This document shows, one piece after another, positions 33,584 through 44,400 of a stretch of DNA of 64,000 bases. The position numbers were made by a program, and so were the translations under genes. Source of the DNA: Sciurus carolinensis (Eukaryota > Chordata > Mammalia > Rodentia > Sciuridae). The notes under the pieces are model-generated. The model was not told where the DNA came from. It saw nothing but the letters and a program-made list of their open reading frames with translations, and made no database searches. The stretch is taken from assembly GCF_902686445.1 (NCBI RefSeq), contig NC_062218.1, positions 134,959,241 to 135,023,240 of the forward strand, given 5' to 3'. How positions within the stretch are numbered: the first letter of the stretch is position 1; every line of letters starts with the position of its first letter.

Positions 33584-33727
33584 TTCAAACATTTTTAAGA
33601 GGGAGACTAAATTGCTACTGTTATTAAAAATTTTAAATTACTTTTTAAGATTATCTACCTAATGAAGATTCTCATTAAAAATGAATCCATGTGTTTATTT
33701 AATTCCTTTGTTTAGAAAGGACAATGT

Positions 33728-34155
33728 TCTGGTGTGGATGTGAGGTGTCCCCTCAAAAGCTCACATGTGAGACAATGCAGGAAGGTTATAAGAGGAGAAA
33801 CCATTGGGTCGTAAGTGTCTTAACCCAATCAGTGAATTAATCCCAGATGTGATTAATTGAAATGGTAGGGTGTGGGTGGAGGAGGTGGGGATTGGGACTT
33901 GGCTATGGGGTATATATTTTGTATCTGGAGGGTGGAATCTCTCTCTCTCTCTGCTTCCTGATGATGTGAGCTGCTTCCCTCTGCCACGCTCTTTTGCCAT
34001 GATGATCAGCTTCACCTGGAGCCCTGAGGAATGAAGCCAGCATTCTATGAACTAAGACCCCTGAAACTGTGAGCCCTCAAATAAACCTTTCCTCCTCTAT
34101 AATTGTGCTGGTCAGATCATTTTAGTCACAGCAGTGAAATAGCTGTCTAAAACAG
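33728..34155 (+). mobile_element. MaLR-type solo LTR
   Basis: Starts near TGGTGTGGATGTGAGGTGTC, has CAATCAGTGAATTAATCCCA, GGTATATATTTTGTATCTGG, CTTCCCTCTGCCACGCTCTT, and ends with CAAATAAACCTTTCCTCCTC then TTTAGTCACAGCAGTGAAAT. The same LTR family recurs at 35190 (+), 41766 (-) and 46498 (-); the 41766 copy carries a THE1-like internal region, which supports the MaLR call. Confidence 0.75.
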
Positions 34156-35188
34156 ACAACATAAAGATAACTTGTGTATTGAATAAAGAAAACACATAAG
34201 GATCATGAATAAAATTAAATCCCAGAAGGAAGGTGTTGACCTCAACACAAAGTAAACAGGTTTACATTAATATAATTCATTATATCAATAGATAAGAAGC
34301 ACATGATTATCTAGCATTTGATACAACTTATAATTATTCATAATTTTAAAATGATATAACTAGGAAATGCTTTGTCTTAGTAAAATTATCCATTGAAACC
34401 TAGGATAGTCTGATAAAAATTCTCTCTAAAAAAAGTCCTCAAAAATATTGTCACTTTTTTTTTCTTTTTGCAAAGCTCTGAACCAACTTGGGTCTTCTCC
34501 TTGCTAAGCAAGTGGTCTACCATAACCTCTAAACTGTATCCCTAGTCCCTAAACTTGTCACTGTTAAGTGGTAAAACATAATTTGTGTTCTCTTAAAATT
34601 AGAAAAATTAGGCCTTGCTGTCTTTACTTCCACTACCCAACACTGTCCTTGATATACTAGTCGATTCAATTAGACATGAAATTGAAATAAGTGGCATAAG
34701 GATTTGAAAAAAATTATCATTGTTAAGACTATATCTTTGTTTACATAAAATATTCAAGAGAATTTATAGAAAATTATCAAAACTAATAAGAGTTAACAAA
34801 TCATCAGATATGATTAAAATGCAAAATCAGTTAGTTATATATACCAGAGATAGCTGATTAAATAATGCTACCAGAAAAAAATTATACTACATAACTATCC
34901 ATATTGTTAAAGATATGTCAGAACTTTAGAGAATAAAAAGATTATGAGATTGAAGAGCAAAAGAAGAATCAAATAGATGAGAACATAACCCATTGACATA
35001 GGTTCAGAATTAAAAGGTGTAATCATCCTAATTAATCAAATATTTGATATGATTTCAATCAAAATCCAAAAGATTTGAAAAATATATGGGAAAATACAGA
35101 TCCCAGAAGCCAAAACTATTTTAAAAGAGTAAGCAGATAAACAAAGCAAAAAGGAGGAATTTGGCCTTTAATCTATCATAACAGTATT
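34156..35188 (+). mobile_element. Old L1 remnant
   Basis: Decayed plus-strand L1. The clearest part is 35030-35188, with GATTTCAATCAAAATCCAAA, ATATATGGGAAAATACAGAT and CAAAGCAAAAAGGAGGAATT from ORF2. A very old ID-like SINE sits at about 34465-34560 (minus). Confidence 0.55.
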
Positions 35189-35189
35189 G

Positions 35190-35495
35190 TTTTGGTTTGT
35201 ATGTGAGGTGTCCCCCAAAAGCTCATGCAAGAAAGTTCAGAGGACAATGATTGGGTTATGAGAGTCTTAATTCAATCAGTGAATTAATCTCTTGATGGGA
35301 TTAAGTGAGTGGTAACTGAAGGCAGTTAGGTGTGGCTGGAGGAGGGTCATTGGGGGCTTGGGTCTGGTGTATATATTTTGTATCTGGCGGTGGAATCTCT
35401 GCTTCCTGATCATCGTGTGGGCTGTTTCCCTCTGCCTCACTCTTCCACCATGTTTTTCTGCCTCACCTGGAACCTTGAGGAATGAAGCCAGCTGT
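35190..35495 (+). mobile_element. MaLR-type LTR, 3' truncated
   Basis: Same family as 33728-34155: TTTGGTTTGTATGTGAGGTG, AATCAGTGAATTAATCTCTT, GTATATATTTTGTATCTGGC, CCTTGAGGAATGAAGCCAGC. It breaks off before the AATAAA end and adjoins a purine-rich tract. Confidence 0.72.
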
Positions 35496-35519
35496 ATAAT
35501 AGCCAGATATCAATATGAT

Positions 35520-35625
35520 CCATATACAAAAAAGAAGAGGGGGGAAAAAGAAGAGAGAGAGAATGAGAAAGAGGGATAGAGAGAGAGAGTGAGAGAGAGA
35601 AAGAAGGAAAGAAAGAAGGAAATTT
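35520..35625. repeat. GA-rich simple repeat
   Basis: (GA)n and GAAA-type repeats, which generate Ser/Leu-rich minus-strand ORFs. Confidence 0.85.
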
Positions 35626-35935
35626 AAGGTATTTGCAGGCAAATGGATGAAATTGGAGAATATCATGCTAAGTGAGATAAGCCAATCTCAAAAAACCAAT
35701 GGACAAATGATCTTGCTGATAAGCGGATGATGATACATAATGGGGGCGGGAGGGAGGCAAGAATGGAGGAAGGAGGGACTGTATAGAGGGAAAAGAGGGG
35801 TGGGGGGGAAGGAAAAAATAACAGAATGAATCAAACACCATTACCCTATGTAAATGTATGATTACACAAATGGTATGCCTCTACTTCATGTACAGAGAAA
35901 CAAGTTGTACCCCATTTGTTTACAATAAAAAAAAA
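35626..35935 (+). mobile_element. L1 3' end
   Basis: GCAAATGGATGAAATTGGAG, ATCATGCTAAGTGAGATAAG, a purine-rich UTR, then GTATGATTACACAAATGGTA and CATTTGTTTACAATAAAAAA. Followed by a GGAA/GAAG-rich tract to about 36010. Confidence 0.85.
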
Positions 35936-36029
35936 GGAAGAAAGGAGGAAAAGAAGGAAGGGAGAAAGGAAGCGAGAAGGAGGGAGGGAAAGAAAAGGAA
36001 GAAAAAAAGAGACACTTGGAGCCCTACCT

Positions 36030-36420
36030 CCTACCAAACACAAAAATTAACTTAAAATGGACTGTACACCTAAATGTAAAATTTAAAAGTAGAATCTTCT
36101 AAAGCCTAGGAAAAAATCTTTGGGATATTCAATTAGATCAAGATGTTTTAGATATTACAACAAAAATAATTGACAAATTAGACATCAAAATTTAAAACTT
36201 CTGCTATTCACCCAATACTGTTAAGTGAATTAAACTGCCAGCTGCACAATGCAAGAAAATATTTGTAAATTGCATATATATATATGACAAGAACATGTAT
36301 ATATTTACTCATGTCTGTTAAAGGACATACATCTAGAATATACAAATTCTAGAATAGAAAAAAACTATCTAGCTTTTTAAGGGGCAAGGAATTCGGATAG
36401 GAAACCCACTAAGAAATATA
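36030..36420 (+). mobile_element. Old L1 ORF2 fragment, continuation
   Basis: AACTTAAAATGGACTGTACA, CTAAATGTAAAATTTAAAAG and TTTGGGATATTCAATTAGAT are ORF2 3' phrases, collinear with the L1 that ends at 35188. The MaLR LTR and younger L1 lie inside that older copy. Confidence 0.65.
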
Positions 36421-37028
36421 TACAATACAACTAACTTGGAGGAAAGTTTGGATATTTACTAAAATGTTAACTACTCACCCATTTCTCATCTATGTATTTA
36501 TTATGCTTGATACATGCTTGGGACCAGAAGTGTTTCAGATTTTGGATTCTTTTGGATTTTGGACTATTTAAATATACTTAACGACATATCTTGGGGATTA
36601 GACCCAAATAAACCCAAATTTGCTTCATGTATTTTACCAGTTAGCCCAAAGATTAATTTTTTTTTGCAATATTTTAAATAGTTTGTGCATAAAACAAAGT
36701 TTAATACTGTGTACTTTTCTGCTTGTGACATCATATCAATGGTCAATCAATGGTTTGAATTTGGGGGCATTTAGGAAGGCAGACTAGGATGTGCATTTGC
36801 AATAAGAAGTATGATTCAGTGGTGAAGAGAGGAGGGGTATGTTTGTCTTTAATTTATAAATCATTTCGTTTCAATTTTCATTTTGATATGGTATTTATGA
36901 AGGATATTCTTTTTAATTTTATCAATTGAACATTTCTTTTTACAACTCAGATATTTGGTTTCTAATGTTTGACTTTGTGATCAGAGGCTGTGAGAAAATA
37001 TACCCCATGAAATCAATTTTGGGGGTTT
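36421..37028. other. No gene seen
   Basis: AT-rich sequence without a recognised element. Confidence 0.4.
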
Positions 37029-37029
37029 C

Positions 37030-37345
37030 AGGGGCTGGAGTTGTGACTCAGTGGTAGCGCGCTTGCCTAGCATGCATGAGGCACGGGGTTCAATCTCTAG
37101 CACCACATAAAGAAAAAAACCTAAATAAACAAAATAAAGGTATTATGTTGGGTGGGAAGGGTGGGGGGGAAGGGAAAAAATAACAGAATGAATCAAACAA
37201 CATTACCCTATGTAAATTTATGATTACACAAATGGTATGCCTTTACGCCATGTACAAACAGAGAAACAACATGTATCCCATTTGTTTACAATAAAAAAAA
37301 AGGAATTATGTTCATCTAGAACTAAAAATAATTTTTAAAAAATTG
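37030..37345 (+). mobile_element. ID SINE interrupted by a short L1
   Basis: The ID body is 37030-37149 (GGGGCTGGAGTTGTGACTCA ... AATAAAGGTATTATGTT). Its 3' tail resumes at about 37304 with AATTATGTTCATCTAGAACT, then AAAAATAATTTTTAAAAA. The gap is a 5'-truncated L1 3' UTR. Confidence 0.82.
37150..37300 (+). mobile_element. Short 5'-truncated L1 inside an ID tail
   Basis: About 150 bp of L1 3' UTR only (GGGAAGGGTGGGGGGGAAGG, ACAAATGGTATGCCTTTACG, TTACAATAAAAAAAA), flanked by AAAGGTATTATGTT and AAAGGAATTATGTT, a 14-bp target duplication with one difference. Confidence 0.85.
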
Positions 37346-37806
37346 GGGGGGCTTCAGAGTTTTTGCTGTAGCCCAAGAAAATGGCCAGTATTTATAATTT
37401 GGCATAAAAGAGAAATATGTATTCTCTATTTAAAAGGAAGGAATTATGCACTTATATGTATATAGTTCTTCATTGTCTGCATTTTCATTATTTCATTGCA
37501 TTCATTTTTCATTATTTAAGTAAAACACTTTTCATAAACTATCAAATTCTAAGAAGTATATATTCATATCTATTATTAAGACTGATTTAATTAAGTTCTT
37601 TAAAATGCTTTGTGATTCTTTGTCATATATAATTTATTGTTGCTGTTTTTGTTTAAAGTTTCATAACTGTTATCAAGTTCCATGAATTTTTTTTATTACA
37701 TTGTAAAATATTCTGCCTGTGATTAATGTTTTGGGTCGACTTAATTATGAATTTATCTGTAATTAACAGTGCCACCCTTACGCTTTACTTTTTGCTTTTA
37801 CCTAAC
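37346..37806. other. No gene seen
   Basis: Very AT-rich sequence. Nothing is recognised. Confidence 0.4.
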
Positions 37807-37819
37807 ACATCTTTGCTCA

Positions 37820-37940
37820 GTTTTATTTTATTTAATTAATTAATTAATTAACTTGTTTATTTTTGCGGTGCTGGAAATTGAACCCAGGGCCTTGTGTTTG
37901 TGATGAAAGCACTCTACCAACTGAGCTATATCCCCAACCC
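37820..37940 (-). mobile_element. ID SINE with long target duplication
   Basis: The ID (GCGGTGCTGGAAATTGAACC ... CAACTGAGCTATATCCCC) and its (TTAA)n-type tail lie between CATCTTTGCTCA at 37808-37819 and 37941-37952. The match extends to CATCTTTGCTCAGTTTTAT with one mismatch. Confidence 0.88.
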
Positions 37941-37952
37941 CATCTTTGCTCA

Positions 37953-38404
37953 ATTTTATATTTGTGTTTATAAAAAATTTTTAATGTGGTTTTTAAAAAG
38001 ATCACATTGAATTTTTTTGTTTTATCTATGACAAACAAAACAGACACTTAAATATACTCACACACCCATTTTCAATAACATACAGATTCAACATATTTAG
38101 ATGACAAAATACACATCCTGTACTCAGTATTCCTTGCCCTGTGGGTAGGCCTGCAACTCTAGGTGATGTCTCTTCTGTTTTGATTTTTTCTCAAAATGTT
38201 TATTTAAATCCTGAAGTTAAAACTTAAAATATTTCACGGCATAGTAGACACTACAAAGGAATAAGTTTATAGCCCATATTGTGCTATTATCAATATTTGA
38301 TAAGCTTCTGTATAATTCTTTGGCAGATAAAAATGAAATAGGTTCCCAGACCCACAATCCCCTAAGGTCATGTGATGTGAAGCTTAATAATTAAAGTTCA
38401 GTTG
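37953..38404. other. No gene seen
   Basis: AT-rich sequence with no recognised element. Confidence 0.4.
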
Positions 38405-38495
38405 TACTTCTTTGAGTCAGATCTTGCTATGTTGCCCAGGCTGGCCTTGAACTCCTGGACTCCAGCACCTGCCTCAGCCTCCCAGGTAGCCAGGT
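38405..38495 (-). mobile_element. Old B1/7SL-type SINE
   Basis: GAGTCAGATCTTGCTATGTT, GCCCAGGCTGGCCTTGAACT and GCCTCAGCCTCCCAGGTAGC, a reverse-oriented 7SL-derived fragment. Confidence 0.75.
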
Positions 38496-39270
38496 CCAAT
38501 TCTAATTTCTAAGCCTTCCTTCTGAGGTTTGGGTGTTGCTCTGCAGTCACCTGAAAAGCTGAGCTCTCTGAATAACACACATCATAAGGGACTAGGGGAG
38601 ACTTTTGAGATGTCTTCCAAAAATTACAAATATATTTCATTATTTTAAAAAGTGCTTTAGAGGGAGAAGGGGTTATTAATTCAATCTTTACTGCTTCCTT
38701 GGAAGAACTGCAAAGAAATGAGAACATCTCATCCAAGTTTCTAGTTTCAAGTTTACAGTTTTCTACGTCAAGAATGGATTAACTATTATAGAGATTAAAA
38801 AACAGAAGCAAGTTTGTGTTACTTTCTTAGTAAACATTAACAAATTAGACCTTAATCTTGAAGGCTTAAGGGTTATACAAAAGGCAGTTAGGGCAGGAGC
38901 AAAGTCAGGGTGAAGAACAAAGTTGCTCTGAAGTTCTGCCAATTTCACCAGCTTCACAATTTTGGTTCAGGAACATTCTGGGCACAAGAGGTCCGAGTAT
39001 ATTATGTCTATGACATGGGCATGAGACATACTTAAAGGAGTAGGAAGCAGAGGAAAATCAGGGTGCATCAGAACCTGATACAGGAACAGTCTCTTGTGAC
39101 AGTTTTGCCCTGGGAGATTGAGCAGAATCAGCAAACTGTCAATCTTGGAAGGGAAGTTAGGTCAATCATTTTTAATGGTCAGCAACAGGGTTTCCAGAGG
39201 AAGGACGTTGACAAGAGTAGTGGAGTCTGGTAGTGAGGACTCAAAGGCAGGTAGATCTTATGACTCAGGA
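38496..39270. other. No gene seen
   Basis: Unique sequence. The short minus-strand ORFs at 38509 and 38763 have no domains. Confidence 0.4.
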
Positions 39271-39274
39271 TGGT

Positions 39275-39452
39275 TTTCCTTCCCCTCCCTCCCCCTCCCC
39301 TCCCCTCCTCTTCCCTTTCTTTTCTTTCTTTCTTTTCCTTCTGCTCTCCTCTCCTCTCCTCCCCTCCTCTCCCCTCCCCCTCTCCCCTCCCCTCCCCCTC
39401 CCCTCCCCCTCTCCCCTCCCCCTCCCCTCCCCCTCTCCCCTCCTTTCTTTTC
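39275..39452. repeat. Pyrimidine-rich low-complexity tract
   Basis: (CCCCTCTC)n and TTTC-type repeats on plus. Six overlapping ORFs of Pro/Ser/Leu or Arg/Glu/Gly composition arise from it; none is a gene. Confidence 0.93.
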
Positions 39453-39454
39453 TG

Positions 39455-39662
39455 TACCAGCAATTGACACAGGGGGGTATAATCACTGAGCCACATCCTC
39501 AGCCCTTTAAAGAATTTTTTTTTTTTTAATTTTTGAGACAAGGTCTTGCTAAGTAGCTTAGGGCCTAGATAAGTTACTGGGGCTGGCTTTGAAATTGCAA
39601 TCCTCCAGCCTCAGCTTTCCAACCCACTGGGATTACAGGCATGTACCATAGCACCTGGCAAG
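39455..39662 (-). mobile_element. B1-dID SINE
   Basis: GTACCAGCAATTGACACAGG and CACTGAGCCACATCCTCAG (ID), a poly-T, then GAGACAAGGTCTTGCTAAGT and CTGGGATTACAGGCATGTAC (B1). Confidence 0.85.
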
Positions 39663-39699
39663 ACCCAGGCTTTATTGAGGCGTAGAAACTGTCCTGGGG

Positions 39700-39955
39700 A
39701 AAAAAATGAACCAAGTCCAGGCAAATTAGCCGTGGTCAGAAAACTAGGTTACTCCTATAATCCCAGCTACTTGGGAGCTGAGGTATGAGGATTACAAATT
39801 CGAGGTCAGCCTCGGCAACATAGTGAGACGCTGTCTCAAAAAAAAAAAAAAAAAAAAGAACAAAAGGGGTTGAAGATGGAACTCAGTGGTAGAGCACTTG
39901 CCTAGCATGTGTGAGGCCTTGGGTTCAATCCCTGGTAGCACATATACATCTACAG
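39700..39955 (+). mobile_element. B1-dID SINE
   Basis: TATAATCCCAGCTACTTGGG, ACATAGTGAGACGCTGTCTC, an A-rich linker, then a full-length ID half (CTCAGTGGTAGAGCACTTGC, GGGTTCAATCCCTGGTAG). The two opposite B1-dIDs (39455 and 39700) are only about 40 bp apart and could form an inverted pair. Confidence 0.85.
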
Positions 39956-40475
39956 CTAGGAATCACAACCAGGAAGCCTGCCTTTGGCAGAGTGTCTTTG
40001 AATCCTGGGGTAACACAGAAAAGTTGAAGGTTAATTTGGTTCACAGAATCTTAAGATTTTGTTCATTTCAGTATGGCTAGCTAATGATGGCACCATGTTT
40101 AACCCCAGGGCTGCAAATGCCCCAAGGATACTGTTTACTGATCCCAAGGAAAGAACTTAGAGGACTCAACAGAGCGGTTTGAGACATTTTATTACTCATG
40201 TGCTCCTCAGCAGTGGCAGGCTGGGATACAATGGAGGACTGCACCATGCCTACAAGCAGGGGAAATATACAGTATAGGTTGCATGCCCACAACACAGGTA
40301 AATATCTTCATGTTTTATGAATACATTCTTATGCCTTACAACTAAGGTCACTCTGCTTTGATTTTCACCTAAAGACTAGAGATAAGGGAAGTGGCCAGTT
40401 TCCATTTCCTTCATTATCACAGTCTTTAGAGTTCTTCTGATCTCACTACAGGCTTTCCTAGGCACTGATTAGTGT
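39956..40475. other. No gene seen
   Basis: Unique sequence. The minus ORF at 40077-40295 has no domain. Confidence 0.4.
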
Positions 40476-40665
40476 TTACCCCAGCACAAAAATTAAAAGT
40501 ATATCTACCTGTGATTCATAAATTCATCTGCTGGGTATATATCCAGAGGATATGGAATCAATGTGTCAGAGACGTCTGCATTCCCACGTGTACTGCAGCA
40601 CTGTTCACAATAGCTAACCAGTGCACACAACTTAAGTGCTCATCTGCATTTCTTGTAGCTGGAGC
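40476..40665 (+). mobile_element. Old L1 ORF2 3' fragment
   Basis: CTGCTGGGTATATATCCAGA, GAGACGTCTGCATTCCCACG and GCACTGTTCACAATAGCTAA are ORF2 C-terminal phrases on plus. Confidence 0.75.
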
Positions 40666-40679
40666 TTAGGCTGTTGAGC

Positions 40680-42062
40680 GCATGGTGGCCTTGCTGATGG
40701 CAGTTCATGTGGCCTCTCTTTTAGCCTGGCTCCATCCACAGTCAGCAACTTTCCTTAACACACATTCCATATTATTGCCATCTCTTAATCTTGGCAGTCT
40801 CCCTCCACCCATCACCCTTTTAGGGGCAGCCTGAAGGGATTCTGACCCTGTCACAATTTGCCTGGCCTCCCAGGCCTTCCTTTGAAATCTTGATGGAAGC
40901 CTCCATGATCCTTTAACTTCAGCATCTTGAATTCTAACCAACACCACATACTAAGGTCTTCTACTAGCTACAGCAATAGTTGGGTCCCCTGATTGTACTG
41001 CCACAGTGGCCACTGTGTGCTTGGGCAACTGAGTGTGGTGAAACAACTTTGTAGTCCTTCTGTTTGAGCAGGGTTTCCTCTGAGTCTGCTCTCAAGGAAA
41101 TTTTTACTTTCCCACCCTAAGTCTGTGGTGGGTGTGATCTTGCCAATTTGTGAGATGCCCTAATATCATCTTTTCTGTTGTCTCCTGTGCCAAGCACTTA
41201 GTATCTCATTAGTGGTGTTAATGTCTTCAATAATTTCCTTGGTGCTAATTTCACATGTATTTTTATGGTAAAATTACAAACTTTTAGAATCCTTCTTGTC
41301 TCCTTTCCACTCCTGATTCTCACAGTAAACCTGGCTAAAACAGGCGGCAGTATCCATGCAACCACCCCAGTGCTTTGCTGCCTTGAAATGTCCTCTGCCG
41401 GATTTATCAGTCCATTACTTCCAAATTTGGCTTCCCCAAAACTCTCAGGATATGGGCAAAATGTTGGCAAGTTGCTTGCCAGAAATAACATGAATGGCCT
41501 CTAGTCTAATTCCCAATAGAGTCCTCATTTCCCTCTGAAACATCATGAGCACAATCTTTGCTATCTACATTCTTATTATCATTCTGCTCTTCTGAGTTCC
41601 CACCAAAATTGTCCAGTAAGTTCTGCTTACACCATTTTAAGACTTCTGCAGCCTGCATCTCCAAACTTTTTCAAACTCTTCCTGCAAACCATTTTCAAAG
41701 ACTTCTGAATTGCATGGTAAGGTTAATCACAGCAAAGACCATTTTTTGGTATCAATTTCTGTTAGACAGCTTTAGGTGAGTTGGAGCATCATGGCCAAAA
41801 GGCACAATGGAAACACAATTGACTGCCTCATGGCAGGTAAGAAGCAGAGAAAGAGAGGGAAAGGGGCCACAGGAAAGATGAACCCTTTAAGGGCACACCT
41901 ACCTCCCCAAGCCCTGCCCCACTTGCCTACAGTTGCCACTCAGTCCATTGAAACTAGGATTGATTAGGTTATAACTCTCATAAACCAATCATTTTACCTC
42001 TAAATAATTCTGAATTAACACGGAGCTTTGGGAGGATGTATATTTAAACCATCATAGCCACT
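40680..42062 (-). mobile_element. MaLR provirus fragment: 5' LTR and THE1-like internal region
   Basis: On minus, an LTR (42062 down to about 41766, ATGATGGTTTAAATATACAT through CTGTCTAACAG) is followed by an internal sequence (41765 down to about 40680) of the THE1/MST type. Recognisable internal phrases on plus are GCTGCCTTGAAATGTCCTCT, GTCTAATTCCCAATAGAGTC and TTTTTTGGTATCAATTTCTG. MaLR internals do not encode an envelope, and no reading frame survives here. The downstream LTR is missing. The ORFs at 41198-41967 fall inside this element. Confidence 0.72.
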
Positions 42063-42299
42063 CTTCCTCATCACTTCCACATTGGTAGGTTGAAGATTAC
42101 CTTCAGCTTTACCACACATAACCTGTCTCAGGAATTTTTTTCTTGTCAAGTGCAAAGGTTTCATCCTCCTGGATTCTGTGTCAGGGCCCAGTCTGTCTTC
42201 TGAAAACATTTAGATCATCAGAATTTGAGCTCTGAGACAGCTTTATTTTACCTCTTACCCAGTATAGAATGCACCTCATCTTTTAGGGTCTATAAGTGT
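42063..42299. other. No gene seen
   Basis: Short unique stretch between the MaLR and the zinc-finger pseudogene. Confidence 0.4.
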
Positions 42300-42784
42300 T
42301 TAACTCCATCTTTTTCTTTTTTTTTTTGGCTTAACAGTATTTATTTCTTTCTAATGCAAAGTACAAAGGGAGATCTCTGCTCTCCTCAATCAATTTCTTG
42401 TCTCAAATCACAGTGGCCTTCTCCCACCAACAGCTCCCAGTGCCATCCTGGGATCATCGGGACTTCATTTCCACAAGACTTGGGAATTAGGAAGCACCAC
42501 ACAGTCACCATTCGCTAGACCTGGACATGCTATCCACGGCTTGCATCCACATCCTTCTGGACAGTGCTCAGGTCCAGGACACACCAATGAGGCTGAGAAG
42601 TGTGGACTTGGGGAACACACGACCTGCCTCTGCCGTGCAGAGTTCTCTCTGGAAGTTCTCTGAAGCTTGCTGAGATGTGCTTCTGACAAAGGCTGTCACT
42701 TCTCTCCTGTGAGTTATCTGGTGCCTACGGAAGTCTGACTTCTGATGGAAAGATTTCTCACATTTTTTCTTATTTTGGTTACAT

Positions 42785-43335
42785 CTTTTTTCTTTTATTT
42801 GTTCTAATTAGTTATCCATGACAGTAGAATGCACTTTGACACATCATACATAAATGGAGTATAACTTCTCTTTTTTTTTTTTGCGGTGCTGGGGATCGAA
42901 CCCAGGGCCTTGTGCTTGCAAGGCAAGCACTCTACCAACTGAGCTATCTCCCCAGCCCTAACTTCTCATTTTTATGGTTGTACATGATGTAGAATCACAT
43001 GGGTCGTATAGTCATATATGCATGTAGGGTAATAATGTCCAATTCATTCTACCTTCCTTTCGACTCCCATACACCCTCCCCTCTGCCTAATCCAAACTAA
43101 CTCTATTCTTTTCTCCCTTTCCCCCTTATTGTGAATAAGCACCCACAAATTAGAGAAAACATTTGGCCTTTGTTTTTTGGGGATTGGCTTATTTCATTTA
43201 GCATGATATTCCCCAGCTACATCCATTTACCAGCAAATGCCATAATTTTATTCTTCTGTAAGTTTGGGTAATATTTCATTGTGTATATATACCATATTTT
43301 CTTTATTCATTCCTCTGTTGAAGGACACCTAGATT
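42785..43335 (-). mobile_element. 5'-truncated L1 inserted in the zinc-finger array
   Basis: L1 3' end in reverse orientation (TTTGTTCTAATTAGTTATCC, GACAGTAGAATGCACTTTGA ... TTCATTCCTCTGTTGAAGGA). The flanks are zinc-finger code on both sides. The minus-strand GAATGTGG at the 43336 side and AATGTGAG at the 42770 side look like a short target duplication within one E-C-G finger motif. Confidence 0.88.
42871..42958 (-). mobile_element. ID SINE inside the L1
   Basis: Poly-T, GCGGTGCTGGGGATCGAACC and AACTGAGCTATCTCCCCAGC, flanked by exact TAACTTCTC at 42862-42870 and 42959-42967. It is near-consensus and so a young insertion, later than the L1. Confidence 0.92.
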
Positions 43336-43363
43336 TACCACATTCTTCATGCACAGGTTTCTA

Positions 43364-43462
<99 letters not shown>

Positions 43463-43989
43463 CTAGTGCACAGCAAGGAAAGACTTCTGGAAGAAACACT
43501 TCCCATATTTGCTACATTCATTGGGCTTCTCTCATGTGTGGGTCTTATGGTGCAAAATGAGGTCTGACTTCTTGTAGAAAGACTTCCCACACTCCTTATA
43601 TTCACAGGGCTTCTTTCCAGCATGGGTTGTCTGGTGTAAAATGAGGTCTGACTTCTGGTTGAAAAACTTCCTGCACTCATCACACTGGTAGGGCTTCTCC
43701 CCTGTGTGGGTCCTCTGGCGCATGGTGAGGGCTGACCTGCGGTAGAAAGATTTCCTGACTTGCCATACTTGTGGGGTTTCTCCCCTGTGTGAGCTCTCTG
43801 GCTTCTGGGCAGAGACCCATCACCCAAGTCAAACTTGCTGTGCTCCTGTGTGTGTTCTCTGCTGTGTGAAGTATGTTATGGTCATGAAGGGCTTCTCACA
43901 TTCATTGCACACACAGGTGTGGGAAGTCATCCTTATTTAGCAGAATCAGACTAGGCTGAGCCATGGGATGCAGAGGCCTGGCTTCAAGG

Positions 43990-44400
43990 AACTAACAGCC
44001 ATGGAGGTCTGTTCTAGATTGCCAAGAAGCATGTGGCGCTTCCTGGGAGTGGTTCCCTGTATCTTTCTGGAATATTCCCCTTAAGAAAATGGCTCCCCTA
44101 ACTCCGCACTATCCTGTTCATCACAGAAGAAGCTCCTCCCAGTTCTGGTCCCCTTTACCTGTGTGTTATAAATAAAAAAGAGTTGGGCAACTCCAGGTTA
44201 TTGTTGTTAGAAGCCAGAGCTGGTATGGCCAGACCCATCATGCCCCCTCTCATTTAAAAAGAGTATTGGCTCTTATATGTTTATTGAACAGATACGTTTT
44301 TTTGTGTAATAGATTGAAAAACAATCAACATTCTTTTCCAGCAGTTAACCCTTTTCTCATCCACATGGGACATGGCTGAGAGGCCACCCCCACACAGGGT
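43990..44400. other. Non-finger sequence inside the ZNF pseudogene
   Basis: Fingers are absent between about 43990 and 44400. The sequence has a TTATAAATAAAAAAGAG (TATA/AATAAA-like) motif near 44167 and a moderately GC-rich left part, resembling an LTR read on plus. Ends and a target duplication could not be fixed. Confidence 0.35.

Noticed and set aside
39118..39541. Six overlapping ORFs of up to 123 codons on both strands
   Set aside because: They are translations of a CCCCTCTC/TTTC low-complexity tract; Pro/Ser/Leu or Arg/Glu/Gly runs only.
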